This document shows, piece after piece, positions 43,198-52,011 of a DNA stretch of 64,000 nt. Source of the stretch: CAZUYC01 sp964624475 (GTDB lineage Bacteria; Myxococcota_A; UBA9160; SMWR01); NCBI GenBank assembly GCA_964624475.1, contig CAZUYC010000085.1:62001-126000 (forward strand), in the 5' to 3' direction. The first letter of the stretch is position 1; each line of letters starts with the position of its first letter. Under the pieces are notes generated by a model that was not told the origin of the DNA, ran no database searches, and worked only from the letters and a program-made list of their open reading frames with translations. The translations under genes and the position numbers were made by a program.

Positions 43198-44823
43198 CTA
43201 GTCGAGGATCTCATAGATGAGCATCTCCTGCCGGAGCCCCTTGAGCTTCACGCTTCCCAGGGCGGCGATGTTGAAGTGGTCCTTCACGAGCTCGTAGGTG
43301 GGCTGTCCGATGATGATCTTCCCCGGGTCGGGCGTGGCCTTCACCAGGCGCGAGGCGACGTTGACGGCATTGCCCAGAACCGTGTAATCCATGCGCTTGA
43401 TCGACCCGATGTCGCCCGCGACGACGTGTCCGGAGTTGACGCCGGCTCGGAAGGCCAGGCGCGCCTCGGGAACCCTCGAGCGGTTGGCCTCCTCCTGCGC
43501 CAGCCGCATCGCCTGCGCCGCCTTGATGGCGCGTGTGGCGTGATCGCCGTAGGGGATCGGCGCGCCGAAGATCGCCATGATCTCGTCGCCGATGTACTTG
43601 TCCAGCGTGCCTTCGTACTGGAAGATGATGTCGGTCATCCTGGAGAAGAAGTCGTTCAGGACGAGCGCGACCTGCCTCGGCTCCATGTGCTCGCTCATGG
43701 AAGTGAAGCCGACGACGTCCGCGAAGAGGATCGAGCAGTCCAGCTCCTGCACGTCCAGCGTGAAGCCGGCGCTAGAGGAATCGCCCGTCGAGAGAATGCG
43801 CTTGACTACGGCGGCGGAGTGGTAGCGCTCGAGTTTCGCCTTCGCTTTCTGCTCCTCCTGGATCCGCCGGTTCAACCGCGCCTGCTCGATGCCCACCGCG
43901 GCGTAGTTGGCGATCGCCGAGAGAAGATCGAGCTCCCTCGGAGAGAAATGGCTCAGATTGCTGGAGTCGAGCTGCACGAGGCCGATGACGCGGTCCTGGT
44001 TCCAAAGCGGGGCGCACATGAAGGACCGGATCTTGGCGGCGACGATGCTCTCCTTCCCCCCGAACTCGGTCCCCGCGTCGAGGGAGTAGATGGCGACCTT
44101 GTCCTTGAGGACCCTGTCCACGATCGTCCGGCTGACCGTGACCCCCTGCTGCCCGGTCGCCTTCTCGTCGCGGTGCTTGACGATCTTCGGCACGAGCTCG
44201 CGCCCTTCTTCCTCCACCAGCATCAGGAACCCGCGCTCGGCGGGTATGTGCTCGAAGATGAGACTCATGATCTTGTCGAGCATGTCCTCCTGGCTCTGCG
44301 TCGTGATGAGGTCCTTCGCGAGCTGCCCGAGGGCCAGCAGGATCCTGTTGCTCTTCTCGATGGAGGCCGCGTCCGCCGCCGCGGCGGCCCCCACCTTCGG
44401 CACGGCCGCCGCCGAGCCGGGCCCGAGAAGGCCGGGCATCAGATCCTGGAGCTCGGCGACCGAGCGGATGACCGTGGCGCCTCCCTCGAGGATCGGCCTT
44501 CCCTCGCTGACGACGATCTTCTCGCTGAGCCGGCGGCGGAAGTGAAGGGGGAACTTGCCGAGGGTGATCTCGTCCCCGTCGGAGAGGACCACCTGGGTGA
44601 TGCGAGCCCCGTTCACCCTGGTTCCGTTGCGGCTGTTGAGATCGATGCAGACGAAATCCTCGCCGGACTTGTTCACCTTCGCGTGCTGGCGGGAGATCCC
44701 GGGGTCGGTGAGCTGGAGCTGGCACTCGGGCCCTCGCCCCATCACGATCTCGGGACGATCGAGAGCGATGGAGCGCTCCTCTCCTCCGATCTTGTAGACG
44801 AGCTGGTAATCCTCTCCTGCCAC
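43198..44823 (-). CDS. FHA-GAF-class III adenylate/guanylate cyclase
   Basis: A 541-residue soluble signalling protein. The FHA domain covers about 10-95 (MGRGPECQLQLTDPGISRQHA, NSRNGTRVNG), the GAF domain about 155-310 (ERGFLMLVEEEGRELVPKIV), and the cyclase domain about 350-525. The cyclase has both metal Asp residues (SILFADVVGFT, KYIGDEIMAIFG) and the N-x-x-x-R signature (GNAVNVASRL), so it is predicted active. The FHA domain would bind phosphothreonine, linking it to the Ser/Thr kinases just upstream on the same strand. Confidence 0.91.
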   Translation of the reverse strand: MAGEDYQLVYKIGGEERSIALDRPEIVMGRGPECQLQLTDPGISRQHAKVNKSGEDFVCIDLNSRNGTRVNGARITQVVLSDGDEITLGKFPLHFRRRLSEKIVVSEGRPILEGGATVIRSVAELQDLMPGLLGPGSAAAVPKVGAAAAADAASIEKSNRILLALGQLAKDLITTQSQEDMLDKIMSLIFEHIPAERGFLMLVEEEGRELVPKIVKHRDEKATGQQGVTVSRTIVDRVLKDKVAIYSLDAGTEFGGKESIVAAKIRSFMCAPLWNQDRVIGLVQLDSSNLSHFSPRELDLLSAIANYAAVGIEQARLNRRIQEEQKAKAKLERYHSAAVVKRILSTGDSSSAGFTLDVQELDCSILFADVVGFTSMSEHMEPRQVALVLNDFFSRMTDIIFQYEGTLDKYIGDEIMAIFGAPIPYGDHATRAIKAAQAMRLAQEEANRSRVPEARLAFRAGVNSGHVVAGDIGSIKRMDYTVLGNAVNVASRLVKATPDPGKIIIGQPTYELVKDHFNIAALGSVKLKGLRQEMLIYEILD

Positions 44824-44913
44824 GTCAGCTCCTGGAGACCACCGTCGCTCCTTCGGGTGGCGGGCAGTTTATCAGAACGGAGCGAAACCTTTCGACCGCC
44901 GCCCAAAACCGGG

Positions 44914-47562
44914 TCAATCCTCCTCCGGCCGCGGAGGTCTTGAAGGAAGCTGGGGCAGGTCGATGAGCACGATGTCCGAGTTCGAACGCATGCGATCGAA
45001 AATGATCTGCTTGCCGTCCCGCGTGATATCGAAGGCTCGCATCGTCGCACTGTTGGTGAACCGCGTGAGCGGTCGGGTCTGCTTCGTGGCCAGGTCGAGC
45101 AGGCGGAAGTCCTGAGACTCGGAGTGCCCGACCATGTACACGAGGCCCCTGCCGTCCGGCATGAATCGCGCACGCACTCCATCCGGGCGCACTTGAATCG
45201 CCGGCAATTCGACAGCGTTTCCATCCGGCCGCACGGCGAGCAGTGGGGCACTCGGGCCGACGGCCGAGCCGGAATAGACGATCAGGGTGCCATCCGGGGA
45301 CCACACAGGGTTCAGCGCGGGGCCAGAGATCAGGCGAACGGGCGCGCCACCGTCCACGGGAATCTTGAACAAACCCACGCCGCTGCCATCATTGGCTCCC
45401 GTGACGATCCATTGGCCGTCGGGAGACCAGTCCGCGGAGCCTTGAACGTCGAGCGTCGGCGCGAGAGGCTGGAGCTCGGCTCCGTCCGCAGAAAGAATGT
45501 GCAGCAGACGTTTTCCCTGTTTCCTGAGCAGCAGCCCCACGCGGCCACCGTCCGGCGACACGGCCGGAGGCTCGAGGAGTGCACCGTCGGCGCCCTTCCA
45601 GATCTCGAGCGCCTCTCCGCCCTGGTAGCGCCACAGCCCATCGGCGGCTCCGCGCGATGACAGATAGAACAAGGATCCCTGCGCCAGGCGTGGCGCCAGC
45701 GCACGAACGTTGGGAACCGGGTAAGGCTTCGCCTCACGCTCCTCGGCGGGGCGTTCGAGCACCGGCACGCTCCACAGGCCTGCCGTCGGGTTCGAGACGG
45801 TCGCGGCCAGCCGACGGCCGTCGGCACTGGCCGCTAGCGACGTGTATTTCTCCAGGCCGAAGCTCACCCGTCGGCTGCCCTTGCTTTCGACGTCCAACGC
45901 CCACAGCCACGGCCCGGAGCCATCGCCCGCGGGCGACAGGTAGAGCACGGTTCGGGCATCGATCGGCGTCGGATACGTGACGTCGTTGTCGTGGTTCGTG
46001 AGAGGCTCGGGCCCTTCGCCTGACGGCGCGATGCGCCACAGATCCATCTCGTTGGTAGCCCACGTGCCGCTCACGAAGTAGATCCAGCGGCCGTCCGGAG
46101 ACCACACCGGATAGTGGTTATGGCCTCCAGGTCGAGGATGGATGAATATCTGCACGGCGTTGGCTCCGCTGCGATCTGCCACGAACATGGGGTCGCCGGG
46201 GTTCCCCGTGTGATAGACCATGCGCTGGCCGTCCGGGGACCAGGCGATGTTGACGACTGGCCCCTGCAGAAAGACCCGAGACGCGCCACCCATCAACGGG
46301 AGAAGTCGCAGACGGCGAGCGGGGAGGAGGAGGCCGCCCATCCAGATCTCGGATCCGTCAGGGGTGAACCCCAGGCCGCGGACGACGCCAGAGACATCTT
46401 CCTTGCCGTGCGTCAGGTTCGTGAAGCGCCCGCTACCGACCTGGCTCAACCAGACATCGAATGGCCCGTCGCGATCGGATCGGAAGACCACGAATCTGCC
46501 ATCCGGCGAGAGCGCGGCGTCGTGTTCGGTGCCCTCGAAGTCCGTCAGTCTCGTGAATGTTGCGGCGGCGAGAGGATTCGGCGGTGATGGCTCGACGATC
46601 CGGCGCCCCCACCACAGCCCAAGCGCGAGCGCCAGAGACGCGGCGCTCACGACCACGGCCGCGACCACTCTTCTGGTGGTCGCCGCCGGTGGGCCCGTCG
46701 TGCTTTGCGGGACTTCCGCACTGTCGTACAGATCGAGTCGTGCATCGCCGATGTCGCGAAGTCGGTGCTTCGGATCCTTCGAGAGACAACGCTGCAGCAG
46801 GCGACGGACGCTGGCCGGGGTATCGCCGGGCAGCGCAGCCCAGTCTGGATCGCGACCCAGAATGGCCGCGGCCGTGTCGGCGGCCGTGGCGCCGAGGAAG
46901 GGTCGGCGGGACGTCAGCATCTCGTACAAGACGCACCCGAACGACCAGATGTCCGTTCGCTGGTCGACAGGCCGCCCGCGCCACTGCTCAGGACTCATGT
47001 AGGCTGCCGTGCCGAGAATCGCGCCGTCGCGCGTGCCTTCGGACGTGATGGTCGTCGATTGATCCGGCGCCCCACCGGCGCCACCCACCACCTTCGCGAG
47101 CCCGAAGTCCAGCACCTTCACGGTGCCGTCGTCGCGGACCTTGATGTTCGCGGGCTTCAGATCGCGATGGATGATGCCCTGTCCGTGAGCGGCTTCGAGC
47201 GCTTCGGTGATCTGTACGGCGATGGGAAGTGCGTCGGCCAGTGGAAGGGCGCCTCGAGCAATCCGATCCGCGAGCGTGGGTCCCTCGACGAGCTCCATGA
47301 CGAGGGCACGCAGGTCTCCGGAGGCTTCGAAGCCGTGGATGTGGGCAACATTCGGATGGTTCAGCGTCGCCAGGACTTCGGCTTCCCGCTGGAACCGGGC
47401 CGTGTGTTCGGAATCGCGCGCAAACAGCTCGGGAAGCACCTTGATTGCGACTTCACGACGAAGCGTCGTGTCGCGAGCGCGATACACCTCTCCCATCCCG
47501 CCCGCGCCGAGCAGCGCGCCGATCTCGTACGGGCCGACACGAGTGCCAGGGGACAACGCCAT
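44914..47562 (-). CDS. Membrane Ser/Thr protein kinase with extracytoplasmic TolB-like propeller (kinase 1)
   Basis: An 882-residue protein. The kinase domain (about 12-270) has GAGGMGEVYRA, the Lys in VAIKVL, HRDLKPANI, DFGLAK and YMSPEQWRG, all key residues intact. One membrane helix (about 290-312, AVVVSAASLALALGLWW) is followed by PD40/TolB-type propeller repeats to the C-terminus (AALSPDGRFVVF, WSPDGRWIYF, WSPDGQWIV). It likely senses a periplasmic ligand and phosphorylates cytoplasmic targets. ATG overlaps the TAA of the upstream cyclase gene. The paralogous kinase at 48592 shares the ending SDIVLIDLP. Confidence 0.92.
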   Translation of the reverse strand: MALSPGTRVGPYEIGALLGAGGMGEVYRARDTTLRREVAIKVLPELFARDSEHTARFQREAEVLATLNHPNVAHIHGFEASGDLRALVMELVEGPTLADRIARGALPLADALPIAVQITEALEAAHGQGIIHRDLKPANIKVRDDGTVKVLDFGLAKVVGGAGGAPDQSTTITSEGTRDGAILGTAAYMSPEQWRGRPVDQRTDIWSFGCVLYEMLTSRRPFLGATAADTAAAILGRDPDWAALPGDTPASVRRLLQRCLSKDPKHRLRDIGDARLDLYDSAEVPQSTTGPPAATTRRVVAAVVVSAASLALALGLWWGRRIVEPSPPNPLAAATFTRLTDFEGTEHDAALSPDGRFVVFRSDRDGPFDVWLSQVGSGRFTNLTHGKEDVSGVVRGLGFTPDGSEIWMGGLLLPARRLRLLPLMGGASRVFLQGPVVNIAWSPDGQRMVYHTGNPGDPMFVADRSGANAVQIFIHPRPGGHNHYPVWSPDGRWIYFVSGTWATNEMDLWRIAPSGEGPEPLTNHDNDVTYPTPIDARTVLYLSPAGDGSGPWLWALDVESKGSRRVSFGLEKYTSLAASADGRRLAATVSNPTAGLWSVPVLERPAEEREAKPYPVPNVRALAPRLAQGSLFYLSSRGAADGLWRYQGGEALEIWKGADGALLEPPAVSPDGGRVGLLLRKQGKRLLHILSADGAELQPLAPTLDVQGSADWSPDGQWIVTGANDGSGVGLFKIPVDGGAPVRLISGPALNPVWSPDGTLIVYSGSAVGPSAPLLAVRPDGNAVELPAIQVRPDGVRARFMPDGRGLVYMVGHSESQDFRLLDLATKQTRPLTRFTNSATMRAFDITRDGKQIIFDRMRSNSDIVLIDLPQLPSRPPRPEED

Positions 47563-48551
47563 TAGTGATCGCGCAAGATCGTGCTCTGGTTGGTCTCTTC
47601 CGCCGTCGGTGCCCCCAGGAACTCCAGCGTCAGCACCCCGCCGACGCGGACGCGGGTTCCCTGGCGGACCGCCGCTTCCTCACCCTTCGAAACCAGCTGC
47701 CCGTCGACCTCCGTTGGAGCCTTCGCCACCGAGCGCAGCACATACCCGGCTAGACCGCGGTGAAGCTCGAAGTGCCAGCGGCTCACGCGATTCTTGTGAG
47801 AAGGGTCCGTGACGTGCAGGACGATGTCGTTGACCCGCAGTCCGTCGAGTTCCTCCAACCGACCAAAGCGAACGATGTCCTGGGAGGGCAGCGGGAGGAT
47901 GCTTCCGTCCTCGAACCGCACGCGCGCAGGGAAGATCGCCCGGTCGTGCCAGTCGAGTGTGAACAGCTCGCTTGGCCGGTCTATCCCCTTGAGCGTCACC
48001 GGGGGAAGCCGCCTGCACTTCAGTCGCAACCGGGTGTCGTTCAGCCCTTGAAGCGCGTCGTGGCTCAGGCGAATCTCTCCCGCGTTCGCGGACCCCGCGA
48101 TATGCGAGCAGAAGTTCACCGCATCGCCGGAGACCAGCACGCCGTCGGTCAGCGCGAGGCCCCAGTGGCAGCCCATGCGGACGGCCAGCCTCTCGTGGAC
48201 GGCGCGGCCGTCGTCGTCCACCGCGATACTCTTCTGCACCTCGATCATCGCGTTTACGGCGTCATCCATTTCTGGAAAACACAGAAAAGCTCCATCGCCC
48301 GCGGTGTCGACGACCCGGCCCCGGAATTCCAGGATCGCGCGTTGGACGAGATCCACGTGGCGCTGTTGCAGCTTTCGCCCCGCTTCGTCGCCGAACTTCG
48401 CGAAGTAGGGGGTGGAGCCGACGACGTCCGTGAACACCAGCGCCAGACGCCTCTGAAACCGGCGCACCAACGCCTGGGAGAGCGCGTCCTGGAGCCGGAC
48501 GATCTCGTTCATCGAGAGACGGTCCACCAGCTCTTGATGCCAATCCGACAT
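47562..48551 (-). CDS. Cyclase-homology / FHA-like protein
   Basis: A 329-residue protein between the two kinase genes. The cyclase homology domain is about 30-200 with both metal Asp sites (ALVFTDVVGSTPY, DTAGDGAFLCFPE). However, the segment that normally reads NVAxR is NFCSHIAG, so the transition-state Arg is replaced by His. A C-terminal FHA-like domain spans about 215-310 (IVRFGRLEELDGLRVNDI, NRVSRWHFELHRG). It may be a poor cyclase or a phosphopeptide-reading sensor. It is tightly packed with both kinases and is their likely partner. Confidence 0.82.
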   Translation of the reverse strand: MSDWHQELVDRLSMNEIVRLQDALSQALVRRFQRRLALVFTDVVGSTPYFAKFGDEAGRKLQQRHVDLVQRAILEFRGRVVDTAGDGAFLCFPEMDDAVNAMIEVQKSIAVDDDGRAVHERLAVRMGCHWGLALTDGVLVSGDAVNFCSHIAGSANAGEIRLSHDALQGLNDTRLRLKCRRLPPVTLKGIDRPSELFTLDWHDRAIFPARVRFEDGSILPLPSQDIVRFGRLEELDGLRVNDIVLHVTDPSHKNRVSRWHFELHRGLAGYVLRSVAKAPTEVDGQLVSKGEEAAVRQGTRVRVGGVLTLEFLGAPTAEETNQSTILRDH

Positions 48552-48591
48552 CGGAGGCCGCCTTATACGCGAAGATCGGAAGGTGGTCGAC

Positions 48592-51192
48592 TCATTTCGG
48601 TAGATCGATCAGCACGATATCCGAATTGTCTCGCAACCGATCGAAGACGATCTGCCTGCCGTCGGGCGTGATGTCGAAGGTCCGCAGGAAGCCCCGGTTG
48701 TCGAGCCGGGTGAGCTGGCGGCTCTTCATCGTGCCCAGGTCCAGCAGCCAGAAATCCAGCTGGCCGGAGCGCAGCACGTAGATCAGGCCGCTCCCGTCGG
48801 GCAAGAACCGCGCCCGCTCGCCGTCCTGGAGCGTCCTGATCTCGGGCAACGTGACGGGGCTTCCGTCCGGTCGGATGGCCAGAAGAGGCGCATCGGGGCC
48901 CACGATCGGGCCGGAATAGGCGATGAGATCTGCTGTCGACCACACCGGATTCCACGCGGCTCCGCTCACGAGGCGAACCGGCCCGTCCCCTTCGAGCGGA
49001 ACCTTGAACAGGCCCGGCCCGTTCGCGTCGTTGCCGCCGGTAATGATCCAGCGGCCGTCCGGCGACCAGGACGCCGCGCCCCGAACATCGACCGCGTCCG
49101 TCAGGAGCTGGTGCGTCGCACCGTCGGCCGACAGCAGGTGCAGGCGCAGGCGGTGCTGCTGCTTGAGCGCCACGACCACCCGTTGTCCATCGGGTGAGAC
49201 CGCCGGCGGCTGCGACAGCGCGCCGTTCGCCCCCTTCCAGATCTCGAACACCTGCCCGTCCTGGTAGCGCCACAACCCGTCGCCGGTGCCGACCGACGAC
49301 AAGAAGAACAGGGACGCCCCCCCGAAGCGCGGCATCAGCGCCCTCACGACGGGCAGCGGGAAGGGCTTCACGTCCGTCTCGACCGCCCGGCGATCCCGAA
49401 TGGGTGCGCTCCACAAGCTGGCGCGCGGGTTTGCGACCGTGGCCACGAGCCGGCGGCCGTCTGCGCTCACCGCCAACGATGTGTACTGCTCGATTCCCAG
49501 GCTGACGCGGCGCGTCGTCTTGCGCTCGAGATCGAGCGCCCACAGCCACGAGCCGGAGCTGTCTTCGGCACGCACCACATAGAGCACGGTCCGCTCATCG
49601 ATGGGCGTGGGGGATCTGACGTCGCCGTTGTGATGAGTCAAGCGTTCCGGCTCGCCCCCAGAGACCGCGATGCGCCACATATCGTTGTCATGGATTGCGG
49701 GCTTGCCGCGGACGAAATAGATCCACTGGCCGTCGGGCGACCAGGTGGGATAGTGGTTGTGTTCGCCCTCAGTGCCAGCGAAGATCTGCCGGGCGCCTGC
49801 ACCGGTTTTGTCTGCGACGAACATGGGGTCGCCGGGCTCGTTGGTGTGATAGACCAGGAGTTGACCGTCGGGTGACCAGGTCACGTTGACCGTCCGATCC
49901 CTCAGGAAGGGACGCGCCGGCCCGCCTGTGAGCGGCATGAGCCCTACGCCGCTCCCCGTCTGGTACCAGATCTCCGATCCATCGCCTGAGAAGCCCACCC
50001 GTCGCGTGGTAAGTGCGCCCTGCGGCGTCACGGGGAACGCCGTGAGAAGCTCGAACCTGCCGGTGCCCACCTGGGTCCGCCAGAGGGAGAGCGAACCATC
50101 GCGATCGGCGAGAAACGCGACGAACCTGCCGTCGGGCGAGATGGCGGCATCGGATTCCGTCCCCTCCCAATCCGTCAGGTGTGAATACTTGGCGTTGGCG
50201 AGTGGGTTCTCGGGCAGGGGTAGCGGGCGGATGACCTCCCGAAGGCCAAAGCCCGCAGCCAGCGCGGCAGCCACGAGCCAGGGCAGCCGCCGCGCGCGGG
50301 TCTTGGCGACCGTGGCGGGCCCCATTGCAGCGGGCGTCTGCCGCGTCAGGCGGCGCAGGTCCACCACCAGATCGCGCATGGTTTGGTAGCGTTCCGCTGG
50401 ATCGTTCTGCAGCGCCTTCTCCACGATCATTCGCAGCTCGAGAGGGAACTCTTCCGAAAGCGGCGCTGGTGTTCCGTGGATGATCGTCTTCAGGAGCTCC
50501 AGATCGGTCGCGCCGGAGAACGGCCGGCGCCTGCTCAGCAGCTCGTAGAGAACCACGCCGAAGGAAAAGATGTCGCTCCGCTCATCCAGAGGCTTCCCGG
50601 ACGCCTGTTCCGGGGACATGTAGGCAAGCGTACCGATGACGACACCTTGTCGCGTGGCCCCTTCGATGAGCGTGGAGGTGACATCAGTGGCCGGGCCGCC
50701 GACGAGCTTGGCCAATCCAAAGTCGGCCAGCTTGGCATAGCCGCTCTTGGTCACCAGGATGTTCGCGGACTTGATGTCCCGGTGCACGATACCGGCCGTG
50801 TGAGCTCTGGCCAGGCCGTCCGCGACACCGAGCAACAGTCCGACGATCTGTCGCCACGTGCGTGTCTCGGCGCCGGCCCAGTCCTTGAGCGTGCCGCCGT
50901 CGATGAATTCGGTGACCAGATAGTGCCGGCCGTTCCACTCGCCGGCTTCGAGGACCGTGAGGATGTGCGGGTGGTTGAGCGAGGAAGCCGTCTGCGCCTC
51001 CTGCTGAAACCGGCGGCGCGCGCCCGCGTCGACGATGTCGGCGGACAGGAACTTGATGGCGACCGGGCGGTTCAGACGCGTATCGCGCGCGCGGTACACC
51101 TCACCGAATCCGCCCGTCCCGATCAGATCGAGGATCTCGTATTGCTCCAACGACGCCCCGGTCATCCCCGCGGCAGTCATTTCGGTCGGCAT
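48592..51192 (-). CDS. Membrane Ser/Thr protein kinase with TolB-like propeller (kinase 2)
   Basis: An 866-residue paralogue of the kinase at 44914. Kinase motifs: GTGGFGEVYRA, VAIKFL, HRDIKSANI (Ser in place of the usual Pro), DFGLAK and YMSPEQASG. A membrane helix lies near 305-325 (RLPWLVAAALAAGFG), then propeller repeats (AAISPDGRFVAFLADRDGS, WSPDGQWIYF, VSPDGQRVVV) to the end. Its start overlaps, by 16 bp, the tail of a degraded third kinase gene. Together with the FHA-cyclase it forms a kinase-cyclase-kinase operon. Confidence 0.92.
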   Translation of the reverse strand: MPTEMTAAGMTGASLEQYEILDLIGTGGFGEVYRARDTRLNRPVAIKFLSADIVDAGARRRFQQEAQTASSLNHPHILTVLEAGEWNGRHYLVTEFIDGGTLKDWAGAETRTWRQIVGLLLGVADGLARAHTAGIVHRDIKSANILVTKSGYAKLADFGLAKLVGGPATDVTSTLIEGATRQGVVIGTLAYMSPEQASGKPLDERSDIFSFGVVLYELLSRRRPFSGATDLELLKTIIHGTPAPLSEEFPLELRMIVEKALQNDPAERYQTMRDLVVDLRRLTRQTPAAMGPATVAKTRARRLPWLVAAALAAGFGLREVIRPLPLPENPLANAKYSHLTDWEGTESDAAISPDGRFVAFLADRDGSLSLWRTQVGTGRFELLTAFPVTPQGALTTRRVGFSGDGSEIWYQTGSGVGLMPLTGGPARPFLRDRTVNVTWSPDGQLLVYHTNEPGDPMFVADKTGAGARQIFAGTEGEHNHYPTWSPDGQWIYFVRGKPAIHDNDMWRIAVSGGEPERLTHHNGDVRSPTPIDERTVLYVVRAEDSSGSWLWALDLERKTTRRVSLGIEQYTSLAVSADGRRLVATVANPRASLWSAPIRDRRAVETDVKPFPLPVVRALMPRFGGASLFFLSSVGTGDGLWRYQDGQVFEIWKGANGALSQPPAVSPDGQRVVVALKQQHRLRLHLLSADGATHQLLTDAVDVRGAASWSPDGRWIITGGNDANGPGLFKVPLEGDGPVRLVSGAAWNPVWSTADLIAYSGPIVGPDAPLLAIRPDGSPVTLPEIRTLQDGERARFLPDGSGLIYVLRSGQLDFWLLDLGTMKSRQLTRLDNRGFLRTFDITPDGRQIVFDRLRDNSDIVLIDLPK

Positions 51193-51287
51193 TTCGGGCT
51201 GAGTTGCGGTTCGGGCAAGTCGATCATCACGATATCGGTGAAGGCCGCGAGAGGCATGCCGAAGCGCAGCGGGATCCTATCGGGCGT
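51177..51287 (-). pseudogene. 3' remnant of a third kinase-propeller gene
   Basis: About 36 codons read TPDRIPLRFGMPLAAF then TDIVMIDLPEPQ and a stop at 51177. The ending DIVMIDLP matches the C-termini of both intact kinases (SDIVLIDLP), and TPD precedes it at the same distance as in kinase 2 (ITPDGRQ). Upstream of 51287 the frame hits a stop and similarity ends. The rest of the gene appears to have been deleted. Confidence 0.55.
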
Positions 51288-51383
51288 CCTTCGCTGCCTT
51301 CAGCGCGGGCTTCGACACCAGGGGCCTGAACGACCCGCGGAGCTTGCTGAAACAGCCGCAGAAGTCGGGCCCACGGGCCCGTT

Positions 51384-52001
51384 CTACGATCGCTGGCCAA
51401 CGCTCCCCTTCGCGGCTTCGATCGCCCTCTGGATCGCCCCGAGCTTGCCCTCGACCCTCTCCCCGTTCACGAAGAAGGTCGGCGTTCCCTCGACGCCCTT
51501 TTCTCTCCCCTCCTCATACTCCGAGAAGACGAGAGCGCGCTTCGACTCGGACGCGAGGCACGCTTCGAAGCGGGGCGCATCCAGCGAGATCTCCTCTGCC
51601 CAGACCAGGAGTGCCTCTCGCGACATCTCCCGCTGCCTCGCGAACGCGATGTCGGCGTACTCCCAGAACTTCCCTTGATCCGCGGCACACTCCGCAGCCT
51701 GCGCGGCATCGAGCGCATGACGATGCATGGACGTCAGGGGAAAGTGGCGCATTTCGAAACGGATGCGCGTTCCAAAGTGCTCGAGCAGTGGCTTCACGAT
51801 GTTTTCATGCGCGCTGCGACAGGCGGAGCACTGGAGATCCGCATACTCCACGACGACGACAGGGGCATCGGGATTGCTCGACGGATGGGGTCCTCGACTC
51901 GAAAGCACGACGGGCCCCAGCGCCGAGGAGCAAGCGGCGAGAAGCAGCAGTGTCACACCCAGGGAACCCTTGGGAGCGGGAGCCGCGAATGGCGACGACA
52001 T
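51384..52001 (-). CDS. DsbA-family thioredoxin-fold lipoprotein
   Basis: A 205-residue protein with a signal and lipobox (VTLLLLAACSS, Cys about 25), then a thioredoxin_4/DsbA-type domain. The active site is CSAC in YADLQCSACRSAHENIV, and the cis-Pro region is GVEGTPTFFVNGERVEG near 180. It should be an envelope-anchored disulfide oxidoreductase. A longer start at 52082 overlaps the upstream gene; ATG 52001 has AGAGG upstream and is 10 bp after the barrel gene's stop, so the two form an operon. Confidence 0.85.
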   Translation of the reverse strand: MSSPFAAPAPKGSLGVTLLLLAACSSALGPVVLSSRGPHPSSNPDAPVVVVEYADLQCSACRSAHENIVKPLLEHFGTRIRFEMRHFPLTSMHRHALDAAQAAECAADQGKFWEYADIAFARQREMSREALLVWAEEISLDAPRFEACLASESKRALVFSEYEEGREKGVEGTPTFFVNGERVEGKLGAIQRAIEAAKGSVGQRS

Positions 52002-52011
52002 CACGTTGCCT

